Source: Ligula intestinalis
Lineage: Eukaryota > Platyhelminthes > Cestoda > Diphyllobothriidea > Diphyllobothriidae
Assembly (NCBI GenBank): GCA_036362985.1
Contig: JAYGXS010000009.1
Span: forward strand, 15,469,699 to 15,533,698
Direction of reading: 5' to 3'
Length of the DNA stretch: 64,000 nucleotides
In this document: piece by piece, positions 1 to 11,100 of the stretch
Layout of the letters: each line of letters starts with the position of its first letter
How positions within the stretch are numbered: position 1 is the first letter of the stretch
The notes under the pieces: generated by a model
What the model was told of the DNA's origin: nothing
Databases searched by the model: none
The model's input: the letters and a program-made list of their open reading frames with translations, nothing else
Position numbers and translations under genes: made by a program

Positions 1-39
1 GGGAGGTAAAGACCGACTCCCTTTGAAGGCCACATCAAT

Positions 40-294
40 GTGCATTTACTCTTTCACTTGCTTCATCGAGTCGATACTAACGAAGCCCTTCAGGTGGTCT
101 ACAGGACACCATCTAATTTTTCCAAAGGCCTACGCCAACGGATGCTTGCAACAGCCCAAGCAATAGCGAAAAGGCTAGCAAATCCAGTGCTGTGTTCTCA
201 GAAGACTCTGGCACAAGCTCTGTCACTTTCATGGCCTAAACCGACACCAGAAAGCGATAGGATTTTGCCCCTACCAACAAGCGACAATCTCTAA
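40..294 (+). other. Open reading frame of unknown status near left edge
   Basis: The frame is open from about 10 to the TAA at 292-294 (NEALQVVYRTPSNF, AIAKRLANPVLCSQ). It has no ATG at its beginning and no clear splice acceptor. I do not recognise it. It might be a host exon (even an upstream UBE4 exon) or a transposon fragment. Downstream, 295-780 shows no gene, only a run of about 19 C followed by 6 T near 551-576. Confidence 0.2.
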
Positions 295-779
295 ACCAAC
301 ACGCTGACATGGCCTACATGCGCAAACTGACTAAGTCCGCGTTGGCCAATCAGCGCTCGTTTTAAATAGTTATACATTTTTTGACCTAATCAAACTTTAA
401 TTGTTATGTACAGTGATAATTTCTCTTGCAAATGTTTGGTCTGATGAAGAGTTGCTGAAAACAATTATTAGCCATAAACTGACTTCTAATATTAACCATG
501 GGAATATTTGCGGGATTTTTCGGTGTTTGAGTTAATTCTGTTGTAGGGCGCCCCCCCCCCCCCCCCCCCTTTTTTAGGCGGCCCCGCCCCCATGTGTTGG
601 CCGCTGATTAATTATCTCCTGTAGGCCTTAATTTACTTGTGGATTTGCGAGTAATACCTTAGCCCTCACGCTCTTTTAGCCCTCGCTAGTTACTCTTGTC
701 ATCGTCAGCTATGGGAAATTTATGCACTTCAACTCTCGACCAATGAATTGACAGTCTCATATTCTATTGATAGAAGGAA

Positions 780-1400
780 TTCTTCGGGAAACATAAATAA
801 ACTTTATTTGTACATTTTTGACGCTAGCACGCTAGGTCGTCTTCGGACCCGAAGAAATAGTGTGAAGAGCAGTTCACATTTTTAAATGGGCCAAAAAATC
901 GATAATGCCGTGTCAGCTGTGGTCAGTAGCATGTTTTTGTGGTTGGTCCTTTTTCCAGGCCTTTTTGAGGTTGGTGTACGTTGAATCCAACTCAATGTGC
1001 CTGTTAATACAGGAGTCGTTGGAGTTGATAGCTTCTAAAAACTCGCGACCCTTCTGGTATGGGCAAGAGCGGACAATGCAAGTTTCGTCCCATGCAAATT
1101 GGTGTCCAGTTTCTGATGTGTTTATTGTGACCTCGGATGACGGATATCGTCCCTTTACTGCTCGCTGATGTTCGCCTAAACGTGTGGAGGCCGATCGTCC
1201 TGTATGTCCACAATAAACTACATTGCAGCCTCTACAAGGGATTTTGTAAATAGCCTCTTTTTTGTCTAAATAGCCAACCCTATCCTTAGGGTGTACAAGC
1301 TGATTTCGTAAAGTATTCGTTGGTTTGTGCGCCACTTGGATTTGATACTTTTTCTAATATATGGAAGTGTTCGCCAATTTATTGGATTAGGCGCGTGTTT
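780..1400 (-). mobile_element. Penelope-like element fragment, GIY-YIG endonuclease end (PLE-1)
   Basis: The minus frame from about 1375 to 913 encodes the C-terminal part of a Penelope-like polyprotein: VAHKPTNTLRNQLVHPKD, then IYKIPCRGCNVVYCGHTGR (the GIY-YIG core with its conserved Cys pair), GEHQRAVKG, TGHQFAW and GREFLEAINS. These match the PLE-type GIY-YIG nuclease that nicks target DNA for reverse transcription. A TAG occurs upstream of VAHKP, and the RT domain is absent, so the copy is 5'-truncated. The stretch 780-912 resembles 3' sequence of related copies near 41.0 and 42.1 kb (GTCGTCTTCGGAC...). From 1441 to 2145 I see nothing identifiable. Confidence 0.8.
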
Positions 1401-2145
1401 ACACTCTGTTTACATGCCGGCGCGTCATACCTCTGTACACACACTCCAAATAAATAGATGGTATAAAAATGATATTCACAAAATGTAAGTAGTATTCATT
1501 TTTTCTAAATAAGTCTTCTCTGGAGTTGGCGTGCTATTAGTTTGAATTCAGATTGTCGAGGTAACACAGGGTACATGTAATTATGCAAATGCTTTTTAAA
1601 GAGCTGTTGCGCATGGTGTCCTATTCATTTGGGCGTGATCCGGAATTTTCATTTAGTCGATCCATTTTTCGCCTCTTGTGTCTATTTGCGATCGACACGA
1701 CAAACATCTTATCACAGAACCAATTATTAACTTGTAACCTAAAGCCTACTAACCCTGGTATCTTTGAATTTTTTTATTCGGACGGGTCTCTACCACCTGT
1801 GTGGGTTTGATGCTTGAGATTCTCTCCCCCAGTGCTTTGCTTTATTGAAAGCTAGCGATAAAGGGGCAAAGTAATAGGACCTACTTACTCTCGATTGGTA
1901 GTCAACATGTCTATATGCTGACACTGCACCTTTAAGATATCAGTAGGGCAGTCAGTGCGTCACGCCCATGTCCTTTTGCCCTCGGGTTATCCGTCTTTTT
2001 CCACAAACGTTTGCTTATTTCGCAGCTAGCCTTCACTTAAAGCCCACCGTCCGTGGACGTGCAGATGGGTTGACCGGAAGACGCATTCCCTGTGTTCGTA
2101 CTACACTTGCCCCTTTCCCAAACCCTTTCGTCTTTCATCCGATAG

Positions 2146-5100
2146 GTCGCGCTATTCGCTACTGCCTACGTGAGCGCACATCCCGCTTCCTCGAACAGAC
2201 AACCAGCCTCGGCTGCGTGGACCGCCTGCACAATTACTTCGCCCTCTGCGCCTCTACTTGTCGCCTGCTGTTCGATCTGGCCCAAGCCCCTGGTGCCTCT
2301 CAGTCTGCAAAAGAAATTGCACCAGAGGGACATGCGGACCTTGGCGCGCTACCGGAACTTATTGTAGACAACGTTGTTGACTTAATAAGCTATCTAAGGC
2401 GCCTGAACGACGACTTCATAGAGGTGAGCTGTCTGACGTGTTACATTCTAAATATGTTTACTACTATCTATATTTAAGTAGACTTGTTTTTATGGACGAA
2501 TTGTAATCTTTTGTTTGCCGTGTAGTCGTCCGACGCAGCTGATGTTCCCATCCAGCCCTTTCTGCAATTTTGCGTTGTCTACATGATGGACCTAAATGTT
2601 CTCTCGAATCCACATCTTCGGGCCCGCCTCGGTGAAGTGCTCGAGACACTGATACCTCAACGATATGAAGAGAATTGGAACAGCCAACGAGCGAGTTCCG
2701 GCTTCGGTATCATTCCTGCCCACTCTTTGTGAGTTCACCCGCCCTGCTGCACTATTCCTTATATCTAATCCGAAACGTTTAAAAATCTCATTTCGTTGGA
2801 CATCAAAACAGTGCCAATACAAGCAAATATGCGAGTCCCAGCAGGTAATTGAGAAGAAGATTCGATCGCTGGGACAACACTTTTATTCGCGTGGCGTCTC
2901 GACATCCGTCGCGGATTCCTCATCAGAGGCATAATCAGAAAGCAATACCAATGTAGGACATAGTCATTGCTGCAAACTTACAACGAAAATTAACGATAAT
3001 TGCCCTCTTGTGCGTTAATAGCTTGTTGACCGACATGCCGGGTCTGACTCGCTGAACCTTCATCACGCGTGGTGGACTCGAGCGTGATGATTGCTCGGTC
3101 TTCTGGCTCTCCGGTGTTGGTGTACGATGATGCAGTGGCCTGTGCGTTTGCGAAATGACGACTTGTTTTGGCCAAATTGAGCCTCAGCACGGAATATGGA
3201 TTGGGCAAGTCGTTTCGCTTGCTTATGGATTGGAGGCCCGCGAACAATGACTCAAGTAATTATCGGCTCACATGATTAACGCCCCTTGCGAGAACTTCGG
3301 CCTCATCAAACTTGAATGTGTGGCCGGGTCTCATCGAATGAGCCGCAACTTGAGAATTGGCAACATTTCGTTGCACTGCTGCCGCGTGTTCGGTGATTCG
3401 CGTCTTGAGAAGTCTGCCAATTTCCACGACATAGTTGCTTTACCCGCAATTGCACCAGATACTGTAGACGACTTTAGATGTTTCTTGCCGTGGTGGTGTA
3501 TCTTTCGGCTTCATTATCTGACGCCTTTTGGTTGCCTCCGGCCGCTGTGCGACTCCAATTCCAAATGGTGCAAGAAGGCGGCCGACGGATGTCGAAACAT
3601 CAGGTGAATAAACTTATTTTCCCAGCGATTTAATCTTATTCTCATCAGCACTGTGTTGGCGGTCAGTTCTGTTGCGGTCCATGATGAGCGAACCACTTTA
3701 GCCACAAACACTAAGATTGTTCCGTCTAATGGAAAAAGGCAATCAACTGTTGAAAGCGATTTAGTGGATGCACAAATCAAGTTGCCGTTGGTTGACTACA
3801 TGCATGTGTGTGTGTGAACTATGCGTCTGTACGGGAGCGTACGAGCAACAGCAGCAGTGTAATGTCTACGCGTTTTTCTTTGCGTCAGCAGGCGTATCGT
3901 TGGACATCAAGGGCCACTCAACTAGTCATTTCATGCTTACCTTACGAAATTGACCTTTCTGAGCATGGTGGTACGCTTAGGGCGGCCGCACCAGCCACCG
4001 GCGTCCTCCCCCATCCCCCGTCTTCTCGACTTCGCCTTGACACCGGGCACAGGCGAGGGAGTAAGAAGAGAGTTTAGTAGATCCTGCGTGAGTCTACTTT
4101 AACTATAATCCAGCTTCCAGTCACCGCGTTTGCTTTCAACTTGCTGAAGCTTGTGACGTACATAGTCGAAAGCGACGCTCGGACTGTCAATAGACCTTCA
4201 TAGGATACTGAAGGCCTTGGTCGAACAATTGAAGTGAACCGCTTTGATCCATGCCTGTTGTATACTCTTGTAACTGCTTGTTATCAGCCACTACTCCCCG
4301 ATAACCTTAACTTAACTTTTGAACGCAAATCCATTTTCCCTAGCTGTCATTTGTGACATTTAGAATCCTTGCTTTTTCTACCATATAGTGGAAGTTTTTG
4401 CTGGTTATCTGGTTAACCATAGCCCGCTTCAGCAAAACCTTTCGCACTTCGGAAGCCCTTGCTAGTGTTTATTGTTTACACGATAGTTACTTCATGCTAC
4501 TGCTGGCGACTGTCCAAGTCTTCCGTAGAGTCTTGGTGACGGTGTCGAACGTGAAATGAGCTTATCGAGGAATTAGGTTAAGATTAACGCTAACGACTAC
4601 GATTTTCCAGGTCCGGTTCCTCAGGAATGGTTGAAAAGAGAGAGAGAGAGGTCATGGGAAGGCCAGAGTCGTAGAAAGAGTTTATTCTGTACAGAAAGAT
4701 TGGAAGAATAAGAAAGAGGAGATTTGACTCTCGGACAAGTGCAGTCCGTTCCCTAATCGGGTCGGGTCCGAAGTTATGTTTGGCGGCAGTCACCGCACGG
4801 AGGTCTGTGTCTAGATGGATTGAGGCCAACCTACTGAGGCTAGTCCGCTAACGCGGAAATCTCATTGGACGGATTGTGGCCAAGTCACTGTATTATGCCC
4901 AGGATGGGGAGGCACGGTGCGCACTTCCAACAGCGTTAGTTTGCGCCTGGCCCCCAAGGCATACCGAGAACTGCATTCATGCGAGGTCCTATGCGCGGAG
5001 CGATCTCTTTCTGTGGCGTCACGGGTTAGGAGGGAGTCGGACTACAGAGACGCTACAAACTTTCCCATCTCTAATCTCCTGAGTAGAAAGATGACATGTT

Positions 5101-8100
5101 GCACTTTTTCACGAGTGGGTCCGCGTCGGTTTTTAACTTTGTAGGCAGCTGCTGCTTCTTAGTTCAGAGGAAAGGGCAACAGCACTCGTCTAGTATGGTC
5201 TCTTTTGTACAGCTGTCCTTCCCTTGAACCTTTGCCAACAGCTTACATGCGTTTCAATAGTGCATTTCAAACCGCTCGCCTGGTTTTCGACTAGAATATC
5301 AGGTGGTGGGCTTAACAATGACCTTCATGGCATTCTGCCAGGATATTGCCATTTAGGAGCATGTGTAATTTGTTGACGTTCTATTCTTAAATACTGAAAT
5401 TCTCACTGCCAGTTACAATGAACAGAAGCCATTCTTCATTTGACTGGTATTGCACGGTGAACTGACCACTTTATTTTGAGAGTAAATATGCGAAATTATT
5501 GTACTGAAATAGGGCAATCAAGGGCTCTGCCTGCAGTTCTTTAAATATATAATTAAAAGTTTGCCCTGTTGTAACGAAAAGGCCCCTTGGGCCTTAAATA
5601 TACAATTTATTATTATGTGAAGTAACATGTTTTGGAAGGGAATAAACACGTGAATTAGGTGCCAGCGTTAGTTATTCCCTCATTTTCCGTGAATACTCTA
5701 ACACTATCTCACTCTTTGAGTGCTAATTCAACTACTCTTTCCGCAGGTCAAAAGCATAGAAACGTGTTTTTTATACCATTTTAGTTTTATCAAGGTAAGC
5801 CTAGGCGAATGGCTCTGAGCCCCTTATTAGTTATAATAGCGCCGCAAAAAACGCTGAAGTTGGAAAATAGGTTAGCCACATAATTGCATGCACGTAACTT
5901 TCAATGTGTCAATGTATGCCTGGTGTGGTGTACGTTGCGTACGTATCAAAACGGATAGTGATATGGACATGACCACGTAAACATCAAACCGAATACTCTG
6001 GTTTACATGTCACCCTCAAAGACATTTAATGAAAATATTATAAAACAAAAGTGTTACGTAAAACTACACAGTAGTATGTCTGATAACTGTTTGAAATTAC
6101 TTTACTCCTCCAGCATTCGTCGGGAGCAGCTTCTGTCTGGTGATAATGGCAGTGAACAGCTCAGCCACGTGGTGACAGCCCTGCTCACTGCATTCGTTTC
6201 CATTGAGTTGGCCCCCGGTGTCGACTCTAACACATCCGATCTTCCAAGCGTCACAGCTTCGGCGTCGGGTCCAGCCTCCCCCGGTGCACAGCAAGCTGCC
6301 CCTTCTTCAGAAGCCATGGAGACGGCTACTGTGAGCTTCGAGGAGAAGTTCCACTACCGAAGACCCATGTATGCCTGTCTACGATACTGGCATGGCAAAC
6401 CCTTCTATGACGAGCAATTTAAGGTGAACTTCCCCTCTTCAAAAACAAGTGGACACCTACTTACGTACACTAAGTAAATTGTTTAGATTGATGCCTCACT
6501 GTCGAAGTCTGATAATTGGTAACCGGTCATGCAGTTTTGCGCCAAATAATAAGTGTATTTTTCGTAAGTTTACCGGCAAAGTAAATAGTATGCAGTAAAG
6601 ATCGAACTAGCAGTGGAGAAAATTTCTCAAAAAGTAGTATTGTTACTAGTGTTTGACAGCAAATGGGGTCCTTCGGGTGAAAAAATCTGCAGCTCGTTGT
6701 ATGATCGAAGTTGGGGAGGTGGAAGTGTGGGCAAGTGAACGCCGTATTGTCAGTTGCCCTGGAGTGTTATGGATCCGATATTCTGAACCAGACAAAGGTG
6801 TGTCAGCTAACTAATTAGCCGATTTTGAGCTGCCGTGTCAGCAACATTGTTCTAACTTAGAATGAAGCCTGCCACAGGGCTCAAAAGCCGCTAACGCCAT
6901 CAGATCAGAAGAGAGTTTTCACCGAGTCAGCACGGCAAATTTGTGCAGCATGTCCTGAATATAGATAAATAGTGATAGTTCGCTTAAACGAAGGATAGAT
7001 TCCTTGCCTTTTGGATATTTAGGGGTAGCTTATTTCAGATGCCGGTGGCATTGCTGAAAAAAATAAGGATATCTACTTGTGCGTGCTAAAAGGAAGAAAT
7101 AGAAAGATATCGCGGTGCGCCGAGAGTAGTCAGGCTGCTTTAAAGTAGGAAGAGGATTAAATGTAAGACTGTTTTAACATTTAAATAGTAAAACTAGTCC
7201 CCTCTCTTATCCGCGAAACCAAGACGAATCAAGGTTAGTAGGCCCACAGCGTTGTTGGTACTGAGCATACAACTCCTTACGTAAAATAATGCTGGACCTC
7301 TTCAATTTTGTTTCGTTAACTAGCGCACAGACGACTAAGTGGAAACTAGCATTATTCTAGACAGGGCCCAATGTACATTTTGTATGGAGTGCAAACGAAT
7401 TTCAGAGGATAAACCCGGTATTTCGGTGTGCTTTTGAGACAACCAGGGTGCAATGCTCTGGCAGATGAAGACTCTTGGAATATGCTATGCCCAGCTCCTT
7501 AATAACTCCGAGCACATTTAAGCTGTGACCATCTATGTCTCGTCGAGGTTGATGGTCGGAGCCAATGTCCTTAAGAGAACATTTTTGTCACGAAGGGGAA
7601 AGGCGCCATGTGCAACAGTACTGGGCAAAGGCCCGAAGTTCCGTTGTTAAAGAGTTTGAACACACGATGTTGCAACTTGCGAATTAAAAGGATCTTGGTA
7701 TCATTTCTGTTCCCTTCAGACTTTTTATCCAAAAATAAGTACAGGAATTTCATGAGGCAAACATGTTTCTTGATACGGGCGAAGATGCGAGTCCCCAGGA
7801 AGCAGATGTGATCGCTGGGACAGGGATTTTATTTGACTGTAACAGGGCACTCTTATGGGAACGCGAACGGTGACGCATTCAGAGCCCACAGCTGAAAGTG
7901 CACCCCCAGTTGAACCATGCCGGCAGACCGGCCGCACGCGCCGTGAGCTCACTTGATGCTCGCCCCGCGTGCACTGCAATGTTCTAGAACGTCCCGCAGC
8001 GTGGGAAATCACGCCAGAACTCCCCCTCTTGTGCGATAGGCCAGGAACATTCTAGAAAGACCAACGCCTTATACATTAGTCGCTGGTTATTAAGCCCACG

Positions 8101-11100
8101 GTTAATAGGCCCAGCCGCGTATTAAGCCCAAATCAGTTTGGGACGGAATTTTACATTGTAAAATCCGCCGGCTAATAAGCCCAGTCGCCGGCTACAAAGC
8201 CCAGTTTGCCAACAGGATAGAGTCTACAGGCATCAGATTTCACAAAATTCGATGATTTCTGGTGCCTGGAGAAGGACATCAAAGAGCACTTGCGAGGGAA
8301 GTTTCCTCCAAAACAACTGACACTAGACGCCTTTTTTAAACGTGTTGCAAATAATTTGTTTTCGTTGTTGCTTAAAATACAGACAAACAGCATTCTTTTC
8401 TTGTACATAACCAAGCTCTGCACATAATACAGTACGTATGTAATGTATAGTGCCTATCCTGCGTTTGCTAATCAAGAACTAGGACTCTCCGCTTAATGCG
8501 CCCGCCGCTTATTAAGCCCAATTTGGTGTGGGCCCGAGGTGGGCTTAATAGCCGGCGAATACTGTAGTAGGCTATAGTGGACACGCTGATTCCTTCTTCT
8601 GCTGTCTCTGTATTGTCTTGAATAAGGATTCTTGCAATCAGAACCGGCTTTGCCTCCTTCTGCCTGTTACTTCTGGGGCTATAATAGATACAGTCGCTAT
8701 GCTATGGCGTACCCGTGACAATTAGGACCTCTTACCTGTTGCCCGCTTGTGTGCTAATTGCTCGATGGCCGGTGTGCGGGTTGTGACCGACTGAACTCGT
8801 GCTGGACTCAGCGATCTGGCTCCCTGTCTCTGGTTTTAGATGACGCGTTCACCTGTGCAGCGAATAGAACTCTTGCCCCAGCGAGTACATCCGCTCCTTT
8901 TCAATTTTTCTTAACTAGACCCTGGATATTGCGTTAAATGAGAGGGAGTCCTTTCGTATGATTCGCATTTTTAGCAGACTTTTGTAAGTTACTGCTGAGG
9001 ACAGTGACCGTAGAACACATCCAGTCGAAATAACTGTCTAATTTAATAAAATCTATAAGTAGATGTACCTAGGTATGCTCTTTCAGTAACTTATCAAGTA
9101 AGGACTGGCGAGAAGTGGACAGTTCATAGAGGCTGACGCAAAGCGAGAAGTCTGTTATAACGTCTAAGGAACGATCTTTCCTGCGTCGCCAGTGTTATAA
9201 CGCTAACATCTTGGTGCCACCGTCTAATTATGCCCAATAAAGAACACAAAAAGAAGGAAGTAACTTTCGAATCCACCTGGAGGAGGGTTAATTGTGTACA
9301 AAACCCAGAGTTGCTTTCTCGGGTGGCAGTTCCCGCTATTTAATCTCCAGCGCGCTCTTTGTCCCCGCCTCGGGGCTAATGCCCGGCAATCGGGACCGGA
9401 CGTGCGGTGTCCTCGCAGTCCGTGTGTGCAACTTCACTGCCTGAGAAGTGACAGTGACTTATAACTGATGGTCATGCGCGTTCGCCTGTAGCCTGATTGG
9501 ACGCATTGGGATAGCTGCGACCAGTAGACACGCATGCATCTGTGTCCTCTGTAGAGGTTAAGGTCATCGCGTGTGGACAGTGATCGCGTGTAAGTGGTCA
9601 GAGCGAACAAACAAAGACATTTGGCTAGGCTCGACGCCTCAGGAAAGCCTCCAAATGTTGCTACCATTTGGTCAGGCTAAACTCCTAACAAGGTCTACGC
9701 CTAGTTTGATAGTAATACGATTTGCTGCATCCCGGCACCTCTCTAACTTACTGCAGGCTACGACATGTATGGAATTTACAAGTGCTGTGCACTCTCCACT
9801 GGTCATCGCCTCCAATGTTTAAATTTATCGCTGTCGCCCGTCAGTATACCCTCAATAGCAAAGCGAGCTCTTTTCGAGCTCGCGCTGTCGCGTTTGTGGC
9901 TCGAGAAAACAAATCTCATTTTTCATCCGGACAGGGGTTACCTGCTCTCTTGCGAAACCCCCCCCCAATTTTCGAAACCTAGTGGAATATCACTTTTTTG
10001 AAGACTTTGGTCAGCAGAGGTTTGCTTGGTGTCCACGTGGTGGGCAGACGCGCGATTTTGAGGCTGCGTCTTTTTGCCTTTTTTTAAAACTGTATATTGA
10101 AGCCAAATTGCACCTCCCCGCATCTAGCATCTGGAAGAGTTTGCAATCAAAAACATCGACAGTCCGCGACCACCCCTCTTGCTGCAGTTCCTATCCCTCC
10201 TCATCAATGATGCGACCTTCCTCCTGGATGAGGCAATTGGTCTTCTGGCCCAAATTAAGCAGAAGGAGCGTGAACGGGAGGTCGCCGGTGGCCGGTAAGT
10301 CTTAACTGACAACTTCTCACTAACGTATGCTTGACCATTCTCTTATTCAGATGCTTTTTTTCTGTTATCGGTGGAATTAGCCCAACCCCCCGCTTATTCG
10401 TTCTTATCCGTATCTTTGCTGACCCCTGGAGTTACTAGGATTGTGAGTGAAAGCTGGAGGAAATTGCCAAATTAAAGTTGCTCCACTTCTTTCAGATTTC
10501 CGCGTCGGGAAGATGAGGGCCTGTTTCTGCACACTGGCCAATTAGCCAGGTTCCACATCACTCTTGGGCTTGACACCATCTTTGCGCTACGCCGTGTTGT
10601 TTCCCTGTGTCCCCATCTTGTGACTCATCCCGTGCTCGTCGATCGTATCGCCTGTATGCTCAACTATTTCCTTCTAAGTCTGGTACGCGTTTTGAATGCA
10701 TGAAGCTTTCCACTTCAATTATCTGTGACAGTGTTCCCCTGACTTTTTTGGCTTGTTTACGCTTAATAACTTATGCTGAAACCCTGATTTAGGTTGGACC
10801 CAAACAAGGCGACCTAAAGGTTCGTGACAAATCAACCTATGGCTTCCGGCCGGATGTTTTGGTCCTGGAAATCTGCAAGATTTATATTTCCCTGGGGCTT
10901 GATACGGGTAATCAATTTTTTTCAATGCATTTCTCACTGGCTTATCCGGACACGTTTCGCACACATTTAATTTACTCGTATTCTTTGTTTTATCGTGAAC
11001 GAAGGTACGGACCAACAAGAGACCGCTGCGGCCTTTCGACGAGCAGTTGTTAATGACGGGCGCTCCTATACCACCGACCTTCTAGATCAGGCTCTGGTCG

